Source: Phycisphaerales bacterium UBA2396 (lineage in GTDB: Bacteria; Planctomycetota; Phycisphaerae; Phycisphaerales; UBA1924). Taken from it: DNA of 7,237 nucleotides. The DNA is taken from NCBI GenBank assembly GCA_002343325.1, contig DDSG01000188.1, forward strand, positions 387 through 7,623. The letters are read 5' to 3'. Under the pieces are notes generated by a model. It saw only the letters and a program-made list of their open reading frames with translations. It ran no database searches and was not told where the DNA came from. A program made the position numbers and the translations under genes. Below are positions 1 through 6,852 of this stretch, piece by piece (position 1 is the stretch's first letter; each line of letters begins with the position of its first letter).

Positions 1-3000
1 AGAGTGAGCGGTTCGGCGGGGCGGTTGGGGAGGGCTTCGATTCGGCGGATGGTGTCGAGGGCTTCGCTGGGGAGGCCGTTGCGCCATTGGGCGACGGCGA
101 GGGTGTTGAGGACGAGCGGGCAGCGTGGGAGGAGGGCGGCGGCGCGAGAGGCGAGGAGGAGGCCGCGGGCGAACTCGGCGGGGGTTCTGGAGGGAGAGGC
201 GACGCGGCTCCAGGCCTGGCTGTTGAGCGTTGCGCCGTGGTCGCCGACGAGGTCGAGGAGCGAGAGGGCGTGCTGTCGGAGGAGAGGAGAGAGGGAGGTG
301 TCGGCGAGGAGCGCGTCGCGCACGTCGGCGATGGTGTGGAGTCGTCGGAGGAGGGGGTCGATGAGGGCGAGTGAGCGGATGGCGATGTCGCGGGCGTGGA
401 GGACGTCGGGGGGTGGGGATTGAGTTTCGAAGACGGCGAGGCCGGCGAAGGAAGCGACGACGAGGTCGGAGCCCCGCATGGCGATGCTGACGGCGAATCG
501 AGGGTCGTTTGAACGGTCTGGGGCGGGAGGATTGGTCCAGGGGAGTCGGAGGTGAGCGGTGATTTCGTCGGAGCGTGTGTCGGTGATGGAGATGGAGCCG
601 TCGGGCCAGACGCTGAAGAGGCGAGTGCGGTCGTGGGAGGAGCACGAGGCGAGTGGAGTGCGGACCTTGGGGGATTCGCCGGGGGCGGGGGTGTCGATGG
701 CGGTGGGAGAAGGGGCGAGCGTGGGAGGAGGATCGAGCGGAGCGCCGGAGCGAGCGCCAAAGGCGAGTGTGGGGGGAGTGTGGGGGTCGGTGTTGGTGAA
801 GGCGAGGAGGCGGAGGTCGGTGTCGAAGGCGCAGCGGGCGATGCTTCTGGGTTCGATGGATCGTCGCCAGAGTGGGGTGAGGGTTCGGGTGTCCCAGACG
901 GAGATGGAGCCCCAATCGACGAAAGCGGCGAGGGAGGCGTCGGGGGAGAGTGCGGTGGCGGTGGGAGCGGTCTGGAGTGTCGGGGTGGTGGCGAGGGGTG
1001 TCGAGATGGCGTCGGGCCAGGTGATGAGTTGGCCGTTGCGGGTTGCGGCGGAGAAGCGAGGGGCGGGGTCGGCGTCGTAGCGGAGCGAGAGGACGGGGGC
1101 AGGGGTGTAGAGCTTGGCGAGGCGCTGCCAGGAGCGGGTGTCCCAGAGGGTGATGAGACTTGGTGAATCGACGACGGCGAGAACGGCGTTGTCTGGTCGG
1201 AGGACGGCGCGAGAGGCGCCCCAGGCGAGGCTGCCGCCGATGGGGACGCGGCCGCGTTCGGCGCCGGAGCGGACGTCGGCGAGGATTGCCCAGGAGCGCG
1301 AGTCGGCGGTGGCGGTGAGGACGGCGAGTGAGCCGTCGGCGGAGAAGGACTGGAAGCCTGCGGGAGTCTGCCAGAGGAGTTGTCCGGAGGGCCAGTCGAA
1401 GGCGGAGAGGCTTGTGTCGAGTCTGCTGACGAGGAGTGTGCGGGAGTCTGGGGAGAAGGCTGGAGGCGGGAAGGAGGCGCGGACGGAGAGACGGCGGAGT
1501 TCGGAAGCGGAGCGTGCGTCGTAGATGGCGACCTGAGATTCGTCGGCTTCGACGGAGGTGATGAGGAGGCCATCGGGGCTGATGCCGGGGGGCCACTTGC
1601 CGCGGGGCTGGGGGAGGGTCCAACGGACGGAGGCGAGGTTGGATTGTGGGAGGAGATCGATGACGGAGAGTCGGCCGAGGTTGTCGAGGGCGGCGAGGCG
1701 TGATCGGGAGGTGTCGATGCCGCCGATTCGTGTGGAGGGGGGGAGCTGGATGGGAGCGGAGGAGGGGTCGAGGTTGAAGGAGAGGGACTGGAGGCCGTCG
1801 AAGGCGACGAGGGGTCGGCCGTCTGGTGGGGAGATGATGGAGGATTGAGGTCCGAAGGGGAGAGGGAGTGAGGCAGAGGCGGAGTGGAGAGCGTGTTGAA
1901 CGTGGAGGAACTCCCAGCCGCGAAGGTCGAGGGGGGTTCGGTCGAGGTGAGAGGCGGCGATGAGGGGGTCGTCGGCGAGGAGGGCGGCCATGGCGGCGGC
2001 GATGTTGGCGCGGTAGGCCTCTCGCTCGGCGCGTTGTCGTTGGAGGTCGCTGTCGCGTCGTGCGGAGGATTCGCGGGCGGCGAAGAGGAGGGAGGCGGCG
2101 AGGCCTGCGGAGAGCGCGAGGAAGACGGCGGAGGCGGCGAGGACGAGAGCGCGGTGTCGTCGGGAGAACTTGCGGAGGCGGTAGAGGGTGCTGGGTGGTC
2201 GGGCGAGGATGGCCTCGTCGCGGAGGAATCGGCGGATGTCGGAGGCGAGAGCGGCGGCGGAGGGGTATCGGCGGTTGGGGTCTTTTTCGATGGCTTTGGC
2301 GACGATGGTGTCGAGGTCGCCGCGGAAGGCCTTGTCGAGCATGGCGAGGCGGGTGGGCTCTTCATCGCGGACGATTCGGGCGGCTTCAGCGAGAGGGAGG
2401 TTGAGGAGGTCGTGGGGCATTCGGCCGGTGAGGCATTCGAAGAGGATGATGCCCAGGGCGTAGACGTCCGCCCGCTGGTCGATGGCGGCGTGGAGTGGGT
2501 TGGTGGAGAGGAGGTGTTGTTCCGGGGCGATGTAGCCGAGGGTTCCGATGATTCGGCCGGCTTCGGTCTGGAGGGAGGGTTGCGGAGCGGCGGGGTCGTG
2601 AGCGGCGCGGGCGACGCCGAAATCGAGGACTTTGGGGTTGCCGGATTCGTCGACGAGGATGTTGGAGGGTTTGAGGTCTCTGTGGATGATGCCTTGGGCG
2701 TGGGCGAAGGCGACGGCGTCGCAGACTCTGGCGAAGAGATCGAGTTTGGCGTGGAGTGTGAGTGTGCGGGCGGCGTCGAGGAAGGCGCTGCCCTGGATGA
2801 GCTCCATGGCAAAGAAGGGGAGTTCGTGTCCGAGGCCTTCGTCGAAGAGGGGTCTTGCCCATCCGGCGTCGAAGATGGAGGCGATACCGGGGTGACGGAG
2901 CGAGGCGAGGAGTTGAGCTTCGCGGTGGAAGCGGGAGAGGAGTTCGCGGGAGACGATGCCGCCGCGCATGACTTTGAGAGCGACGCGACGGTGAGGTGCG

Positions 3001-3305
3001 TCCTGGAGGGCTTCGTAGACGATGCCCATGCCGCCTTCGCCTAGGACGCGGAGGATCTGGTACCGGCCGATGCGTTTGGGGATGGAGGCGGCTGGTGCGA
3101 GGAGGTCGTGGCCGAGGATTTCGGCGGGCGCTGGGGCGAGCATGAAGGCGGGCTGCTCGTCGGCGCTGAGGAGGGAGAGGACGAGGCGGTGGAGGGACGG
3201 GTCGTCGGAGGCGAGAGAATCGAGGGCGGCGGTGCGCTGTTGGGAGGGGAGAGAGGCGATGCGATGGAAGGCGGCCTCGGCGCGTTGGAGGAGGTCAGGG
3301 GTCAC
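1..3305 (-). CDS. Membrane Ser/Thr protein kinase with WD40-like propeller and TPR-like C-terminus (partial, 3' end outside window)
   Basis: Predicted Hanks-type kinase that phosphorylates proteins on Ser/Thr and probably signals to the sigma factor encoded just upstream. I translated the minus strand from a GTG at 3305-3303; it stays open for 1101 codons to the left edge, so the C-terminus is missing. Residues 1-75 are a helical N-terminal segment common in planctomycete kinases. The kinase domain is about 82-363: glycine loop GEGGMG (89-94), VALK lysine K111, alpha-C E129, HRDLKPSN (208-215, catalytic D210), DFG 228-230 and APE 260-262. It is an RD kinase, with T247 and T255 as possible activation-loop sites. 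One membrane span lies at about 386-408. A charged helix and RGWEF (462-466) follow, then nine or ten degenerate WD40-like units (about 480-960, ending in motifs such as IYD 594-596, LWD 720-722, VWD 803-805), then TPR-like helices (about 1027-1095). The start overlaps the sigma stop (GTGA), with no separate SD. Family assignment is firm; ligand and substrate are unknown. Confidence 0.93.
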   Translation of the reverse strand, partial: MTPDLLQRAEAAFHRIASLPSQQRTAALDSLASDDPSLHRLVLSLLSADEQPAFMLAPAPAEILGHDLLAPAASIPKRIGRYQILRVLGEGGMGIVYEALQDAPHRRVALKVMRGGIVSRELLSRFHREAQLLASLRHPGIASIFDAGWARPLFDEGLGHELPFFAMELIQGSAFLDAARTLTLHAKLDLFARVCDAVAFAHAQGIIHRDLKPSNILVDESGNPKVLDFGVARAAHDPAAPQPSLQTEAGRIIGTLGYIAPEQHLLSTNPLHAAIDQRADVYALGIILFECLTGRMPHDLLNLPLAEAARIVRDEEPTRLAMLDKAFRGDLDTIVAKAIEKDPNRRYPSAAALASDIRRFLRDEAILARPPSTLYRLRKFSRRHRALVLAASAVFLALSAGLAASLLFAARESSARRDSDLQRQRAEREAYRANIAAAMAALLADDPLIAASHLDRTPLDLRGWEFLHVQHALHSASASLPLPFGPQSSIISPPDGRPLVAFDGLQSLSFNLDPSSAPIQLPPSTRIGGIDTSRSRLAALDNLGRLSVIDLLPQSNLASVRWTLPQPRGKWPPGISPDGLLITSVEADESQVAIYDARSASELRRLSVRASFPPPAFSPDSRTLLVSRLDTSLSAFDWPSGQLLWQTPAGFQSFSADGSLAVLTATADSRSWAILADVRSGAERGRVPIGGSLAWGASRAVLRPDNAVLAVVDSPSLITLWDTRSWQRLAKLYTPAPVLSLRYDADPAPRFSAATRNGQLITWPDAISTPLATTPTLQTAPTATALSPDASLAAFVDWGSISVWDTRTLTPLWRRSIEPRSIARCAFDTDLRLLAFTNTDPHTPPTLAFGARSGAPLDPPPTLAPSPTAIDTPAPGESPKVRTPLASCSSHDRTRLFSVWPDGSISITDTRSDEITAHLRLPWTNPPAPDRSNDPRFAVSIAMRGSDLVVASFAGLAVFETQSPPPDVLHARDIAIRSLALIDPLLRRLHTIADVRDALLADTSLSPLLRQHALSLLDLVGDHGATLNSQAWSRVASPSRTPAEFARGLLLASRAAALLPRCPLVLNTLAVAQWRNGLPSEALDTIRRIEALPNRPAEPLT

Positions 3306-3919
3306 GGCGGGGCGTCCGGCGTGTTGAGCATGGTGTGGAGGAGAGCGCGGGCGAATCGCCACTCTCGTTCGACGGAGGAGAGGGAGAGATCGAGGGCGGC
3401 GGCGGTTTCTTCGGCGGTGAGGCCGGCGAAGTAGCGGAGTCGGACGACCTGGGCCTTTCGCGGGTCGATGGCTTCGAGCCTGGCGAGGTTGTCGGCGATG
3501 GCTTCGACGTCGTCGTCGTGCTGGTCGGGAAGGAGTTGAGGAGCGTCGAAGTCGGCGAGGGGTAGGCCGCGGCTGCCGGAACCGCGTTCGCGGGCGTTTC
3601 TGGCGCGTGCGTGTTCGACGAGGATGTCCTGCATGGCGCGGGCTGCGGCGAAGAAGAAGTGTCGGCGGTTTTCGTAGGCGGCGTCGTCCTTGCCGACGAG
3701 CTTGATGAAGGCCTCATGGACGAGGGCGGTGGCCTGGAGTGTTCGGCCGGCGGCGCCGGGGGTGTCGCGGAGTTTGGCGGAGGCGAGGCGGCGGAGTTCG
3801 GCGTAGAGGAGGGGGAAGAGGCGGTCTGCGGCGAGGGGATCGGAGGGGGAGGTGGCGCGAAGAAGGAGGGTGATCTGGTGATCTGGGTCGGAGAGATGGC
3901 CGCCGTCGCCCGTGGTCAT
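3302..3919 (-). CDS. ECF-type RNA polymerase sigma factor, planctomycete Sigma70_ECF family, probably kinase-coupled
   Basis: Alternative sigma factor of 205 residues that would direct core RNA polymerase to a specific promoter set. Sigma region 2 spans about 28-112 and contains the LQATALVHEAFIKLV stretch (61-75) and RRHFFFAAARAM (85-96). A variable linker covers about 113-143. Region 4 covers about 145-200 with the helix-turn-helix LTAEETAAALDLSLSSVE followed by REWRFARALL. This pattern matches the Pfam Sigma70_ECF / TIGR02999 type. At the place where ordinary ECF factors carry DAED before LVQE, this protein has QATA (62-65), so the acidic core-binding motif is absent and T64 sits in its place. 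In EcfP-type sigma factors the missing charge is supplied by threonine phosphorylation by a linked kinase. The stop overlaps the kinase GTG by 4 bp, and no anti-sigma gene is visible. No SD precedes the ATG; a TATACT hexamer lies 11 nt upstream. Confidence 0.95.
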   Translation of the reverse strand: MTTGDGGHLSDPDHQITLLLRATSPSDPLAADRLFPLLYAELRRLASAKLRDTPGAAGRTLQATALVHEAFIKLVGKDDAAYENRRHFFFAAARAMQDILVEHARARNARERGSGSRGLPLADFDAPQLLPDQHDDDVEAIADNLARLEAIDPRKAQVVRLRYFAGLTAEETAAALDLSLSSVEREWRFARALLHTMLNTPDAPP

Positions 3920-3982
3920 GCTCGGGCAAGAGTATAGAGAGGAAGGGGATGGAGGAGGCCTGGGCGGGAGGTGGGCCAGCGA
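3920..3982. other. 63-bp gap between phosphatase-cytochrome gene and sigma gene
   Basis: This stretch separates two co-directional minus-strand genes. It contains the TATACT candidate described separately. I find no convincing intrinsic terminator: the best hairpin is a 4-bp CTGG/CCAG stem with no U tract. The sigma and kinase genes could therefore be transcribed from their own promoter, by read-through from the upstream gene, or both. Confidence 0.6.
3931..3936 (-). promoter_or_regulatory. Candidate -10 hexamer (TATACT) for the sigma-kinase pair
   Basis: On the minus strand TATACT matches the housekeeping -10 consensus TATAAT at five of six bases and stands out in very GC-rich surroundings. 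It ends 11 nt before the sigma ATG at 3919, so transcription would begin about 4-6 nt before the start codon, giving a nearly leaderless message. The position 17 bp further upstream reads GCCTCC, which is not a -35 element, so the site is incomplete by the standard model. The sigma factor's own promoter sequence is unknown, so autoregulation cannot be judged. Confidence 0.4.
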
Positions 3983-4960
3983 TCAGTCGCGGTACTTGGC
4001 GTGGCAGTCTTTGCAGGAGGCGGCGATGAGCTTGAACTGGGCGGAGAGTTTGCGGGCGTCGGATTCGCCGGCGGCGAGGAGGCTTTCGAGGAGTTGTGCC
4101 TGGGCTTGGGCGTCGCTGAGCATGGCGGTCAAGTCGGCGGGCTTGCGGCGGGCGTAGGACGTGTCCTGCATGTCGCGGTAGAGGTCGGCGAGGCGGCCGG
4201 CTTCGGCGGCGGGGACGAGGTCGGGGCTTGAGGGCGGTGGCGTCCAGCCGGCCTTTTCGATGTCCTTGAGGTGTTCGAAGGCAAGGTCGACGTCGACCAT
4301 GGCCTGAACGAAGCTGGAGGGCTTGCTGACGGAGGGGAAGTCGGCGGGTACGGCGTTGATGATGTCTGGTGAGAGAGGGGAAGCGTTCTGTGCGGCGGCG
4401 AAGAGGCCTTTGTAGTGGGGAGAGGTGCCGCTGACGTGCATGCGTGCGACGCCTTGCTCTGCGGGGGCCCAGCCGAGGATGGTGGTGACGGCGGCGGCGG
4501 CGCCGGCGCTGCGGTGTTTGCCGTGGTGACAGTGGATGTAGACGGGTCCAGAGGCGTGAGCATCGCGGACGGCGCGGGCAAGTTCGAGCTGTCGGGCGGG
4601 CTCGATGCCGCTGTAGGTGATGGGGAGGTGGATGTATCGGATGCATCGAGCGGCGGCCTTGGTGACGTCGGGCTGAGCGCCGTCGACGCTGATGATGGTT
4701 TTGATGCCGAGGGAAGCGAGGGAGTCGAAGCCTTGGTCGCCTTCGGGCTGGCTGCCGGAGACGAAGCCCTGGTGGAAGGCGACGAGGTTGTGGATGCCCG
4801 GGAGGTCAGTGGGGGAGGAGTCGGAGACGGAGGGGAGCGGGTGGGGGGTGATGGTGGATGCGGCGGGTTGCCGTGTTGTGGGTGAAGAGGAGGAGCAGGC
4901 GGCGAGGCATGCGAGGAGGAGGAGGGATGCGGCGGGGAAGAGGCAATGGGTTCGTGTCAT
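3983..4960 (-). CDS. Lipoprotein with CX5R (dual-specificity-like) phosphatase domain and C-terminal cytochrome c'-like haem domain
   Basis: A 325-residue exported protein with two parts. Residues 1-22 form a lipoprotein signal peptide: MTR, a hydrophobic run, and lipobox LAAC with C22 as the lipidated cysteine. A Ser/Thr/Pro-rich linker follows to about 55. Residues about 56-190 look like a cysteine phosphatase: the signature HCHHGKHRS (143-151) fits HCxxGxxR[ST], with nucleophile C144 and phosphate-binding R150, after the strand IKTIISVD (86-93). Residues about 215-325 are helical and end in CKDCHAKYRD, a CXXCH c-type haem site (316-320) near the C-terminus as in cytochrome c' four-helix bundles. 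Export suits haem attachment outside the cytoplasm. ATG 4960 is preferred over ATG 4978 because GAAGGG lies 6 nt upstream and the shorter protein begins with a proper signal peptide. Substrate and redox partner are unknown. Each motif is clear; the combination is unusual. Confidence 0.88.
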   Translation of the reverse strand: MTRTHCLFPAASLLLLACLAACSSSSPTTRQPAASTITPHPLPSVSDSSPTDLPGIHNLVAFHQGFVSGSQPEGDQGFDSLASLGIKTIISVDGAQPDVTKAAARCIRYIHLPITYSGIEPARQLELARAVRDAHASGPVYIHCHHGKHRSAGAAAAVTTILGWAPAEQGVARMHVSGTSPHYKGLFAAAQNASPLSPDIINAVPADFPSVSKPSSFVQAMVDVDLAFEHLKDIEKAGWTPPPSSPDLVPAAEAGRLADLYRDMQDTSYARRKPADLTAMLSDAQAQAQLLESLLAAGESDARKLSAQFKLIAASCKDCHAKYRD

Positions 4961-4966
4961 GGGGGG

Positions 4967-4972
4967 CCCTTC
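4967..4972 (-). promoter_or_regulatory. Possible ribosome binding site supporting the 4960 start
   Basis: The minus strand reads GAAGGG six nucleotides before ATG 4960. This is a moderate Shine-Dalgarno match and supports that codon over the in-frame ATG at 4978, which has only C-rich sequence upstream. Confidence 0.4.
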
Positions 4973-5043
4973 GGACATGGTACCGGGTGGGTTGGCGGAT
5001 GTTGCGGGAATGGGCGCATGAGGCTGGGGAGGTCCGGGTCGGC

Positions 5044-5049
5044 TACGCT
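5044..5049 (+). promoter_or_regulatory. Candidate -10 hexamer (TACGCT) for lnt, possibly leaderless
   Basis: TACGCT fits the minimal TAnnnT -10 pattern and ends 6 nt before GTG 5056, the spacing expected if transcription starts at or next to the start codon. No -35 element is visible 16-18 bp upstream. The match is short and could be chance. Confidence 0.25.
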
Positions 5050-5055
5050 GTCGGC

Positions 5056-6852
5056 GTGAAGGACTCGAACCAATGGGGACTGCTGTCGGTGGTCGTGGTG
5101 CCGTTGGCTGCGGGGCTCGGGCACGCGTTGCTTCGCGGGCTTTCGCTGCCCCCGGCGAGTGTGTGGTGGCTGGCGATTCTGGCGGCGTGGCCGGTGGTGG
5201 TGTTTGCGGCGAGGATCGAGCGTCGGCGCGATTGGACGGATGGGATGCTGGTGGCGTGTGGGGTGTTGCCGTTCTGGCTTGTGCAGCAGAGGTGGGTTGC
5301 GGAGGTATCGGCGGCGGGGTATGTGCCGTTTGCGATGTATCTGTCGGTGTATCCGGGGCTGATGCTGGTGGTGATGAGGAAGGCGTTGCGTCGGTGGGGG
5401 TGGATGCCGGCGTCGATCGTGGCACCGATCGTGTGGGCGGGATTTGAGACGCTTCGCGGGGAGATCGTGCTGACGGGGTATCCGTGGTATCTGCTTGGGC
5501 AGCCGCTGGTTGATTCGGTGGCGGCGAGCGCGTCGGCGCGGTGGGTTGGGTTGTACGGCTTGAGCGTGATGATCGCGGTGTTGGCGGGGGCTGTGGCGGA
5601 TTTGGCGACATCGCGGCTTGGTGACGTGTCGGAGCGTGCGGCGGCTGCGCGTCGTCGGACGGCGAGCCTGATCGCGGCGGGGTGTGTGTTGGCGGTGTTT
5701 GGGGGTGCGGCGGCGACGATGCCGGCGGTTCCTGAGACGTCGATGGCGCGGGTTGCGGTGGTGCAGACGAATGTGCCGCAGAGCAACAAGACGGGGTGGA
5801 CGCCTGAGCAGATGGTGCTGGAGTATCAGCGTCTGGAGCGGTTGACGCGTGTGGCGGCGTCGCACGGGCCGGATTTGATTATCTGGCCTGAGACGATGAA
5901 GCCCGGTTTGACGCTTTGGCCGGCGGATGTGGAGGCGTCGCGGGGCGCGGGGGTGGTGTACACGGTTCGCGGGCCGGAGGGGGAGCCGGAGCAGTTGCCG
6001 GAGTGGGCGTTTGCGGAGGGAGTGCTGGCGTTGCAGAAGGCGGTGGGTGTGCCGCTGCTGGTTGGGGAGGAGTCGTTCGAGGGTTTGCGGTTTGAGCGGA
6101 CGGAGTCTGGCGGGTTGATGCCGGTGTATGACAAGCGGTACAACTCGATGATGCTGGTGGAGGATGGTCGGGTGAAGGGGGCGCGGTACAACAAGATTCG
6201 GCTGACGCCGTTCGGGGAGTTCATCCCTGGTCGGGCGTTGTGGCCTGGAGGGGCGAAGTGGGTGACGGATTTTGCGGCGTCGGGGATGCGGCTTGATCTG
6301 GCGGAGGGGGAAGAGCTGACGGTGTTTGAGTCGGAGCGAGTGGGCGGGCGGAAGATTCGGTCGGTGACGCCGATTTGTTTTGAGGTGACGGTGGCGTCGC
6401 TGGTGCGGGCGTTGGCGGAGGGGGAGGATGGTTCTCGTCGAGCGGAGTTGATCATCAACGCGACGAACGACGGGTGGTTTGGGCGAGTGGACGCGGGGAA
6501 GGTTCATCACCTTCAGATCGCGCGGTGGCGGTGTATCGAGTTGGGGCTGCCGATGGTGCGTGCGGCGAACACGGGGATCTCGGCGGTGCTTGGGCCGACG
6601 GGTCGGCGAGTGACGGGGAGATGGATCGATGGTGAGGGGGTGGATCGCGGGGAGGTTCGGAGCCTGCCTGTGAACGTTGAGGGAGTGCTGGTGGTTGATG
6701 TTCCGGAGCCTGGGCCGAGAACGGTGTATGCTCGATTCGGGAATGTGATCGGGCCGGCGATGTTGGTTGGGCTGGGGGTGATCGTGGTGGGGTTGTGTGT
6801 GCGGGGTGGGAAGCAGGGACGTCGAGCGGGTGAATCGGGAGAACAGAAGTGA
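5056..6852 (+). CDS. lnt: Apolipoprotein N-acyltransferase
   Basis: Inner-membrane enzyme that transfers an acyl chain from phospholipid to the amino group of the lipid-modified N-terminal cysteine of apolipoproteins, the last step of lipoprotein maturation. From GTG 5056 the product is 598 residues (E. coli Lnt: 512). Residues 1-222 contain several hydrophobic spans (about 9-26, 37-53, 92-107, 165-182, 203-220). The nitrilase-fold domain follows, with the complete catalytic triad: E279 in IIWPET, K380 in YNKIRLTPFGEFIP and C441 in TPICFE. Also conserved are INATNDGWFG (467-476) and the later VRAANTGIS. A final span lies at about 564-582. The Glu-Lys interval is about 101 residues versus 68 in E. 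coli, pointing to an insertion near 285-320. The start is uncertain: ATG 4999 is in frame and would add 19 residues, but GTG 5056 starts immediately before the first membrane span. The stop overlaps the next gene by one base. Confidence 0.96.
   Translation: MKDSNQWGLLSVVVVPLAAGLGHALLRGLSLPPASVWWLAILAAWPVVVFAARIERRRDWTDGMLVACGVLPFWLVQQRWVAEVSAAGYVPFAMYLSVYPGLMLVVMRKALRRWGWMPASIVAPIVWAGFETLRGEIVLTGYPWYLLGQPLVDSVAASASARWVGLYGLSVMIAVLAGAVADLATSRLGDVSERAAAARRRTASLIAAGCVLAVFGGAAATMPAVPETSMARVAVVQTNVPQSNKTGWTPEQMVLEYQRLERLTRVAASHGPDLIIWPETMKPGLTLWPADVEASRGAGVVYTVRGPEGEPEQLPEWAFAEGVLALQKAVGVPLLVGEESFEGLRFERTESGGLMPVYDKRYNSMMLVEDGRVKGARYNKIRLTPFGEFIPGRALWPGGAKWVTDFAASGMRLDLAEGEELTVFESERVGGRKIRSVTPICFEVTVASLVRALAEGEDGSRRAELIINATNDGWFGRVDAGKVHHLQIARWRCIELGLPMVRAANTGISAVLGPTGRRVTGRWIDGEGVDRGEVRSLPVNVEGVLVVDVPEPGPRTVYARFGNVIGPAMLVGLGVIVVGLCVRGGKQGRRAGESGEQK
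6837..6841 (+). promoter_or_regulatory. Ribosome binding site for the small lipoprotein
   Basis: GGGAG lies 10 nt before ATG 6852, inside the end of lnt. It supports ATG 6852 over the GTG at 6849, which would add only one residue. Confidence 0.5.

Larger units (their letters stand above)
4961..5055. promoter_or_regulatory. Divergent intergenic region between phosphatase-cytochrome gene and lnt
   Basis: This 95-bp segment must hold promoters for both directions unless transcripts start within genes. Leftward, TACCAT (plus positions 4977-4982) fits TAnnnT, with GCAACA 17 bp upstream as a weak -35; this would exclude ATG 4978 as the start of the lipoprotein gene. Rightward, TACGCT (5044-5049) ends 6 nt before GTG 5056. 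GGGGAGG (5026-5032) resembles an SD but lies too far from GTG 5056, and no start codon sits at the right distance from it. No clear operator or long inverted repeat is seen. Confidence 0.45.

Noticed and set aside
4..1848. Series of overlapping plus-strand frames across the left quarter
   Set aside because: All lie opposite the continuous kinase frame. Compositions are repetitive, and no signal peptide, domain or SD pattern supports any of them.
1884..3044. 386-residue plus-strand open frame rich in Gly, Glu, Val and Ala
   Set aside because: It lies antisense to the kinase and has low-complexity composition caused by C-ending codons on the other strand. The minus frame carries all the kinase motifs.
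3937..3982. Possible intrinsic terminator after the phosphatase-cytochrome gene
   Set aside because: Only a 4-bp stem with a long loop and no U tract can be drawn.
3714..4646. 310-residue Arg/Pro/His-rich minus-strand frame
   Set aside because: It overlaps the phosphatase-cytochrome and sigma genes in another frame and has no recognisable motif. Those two genes are supported by clear signatures.
4979..5611. N-terminal extension of the phosphatase-cytochrome frame up to 5611
   Set aside because: The extension is Pro/Ser/Thr-rich, runs antisense into lnt and would bury the lipoprotein signal peptide that starts at 4960.
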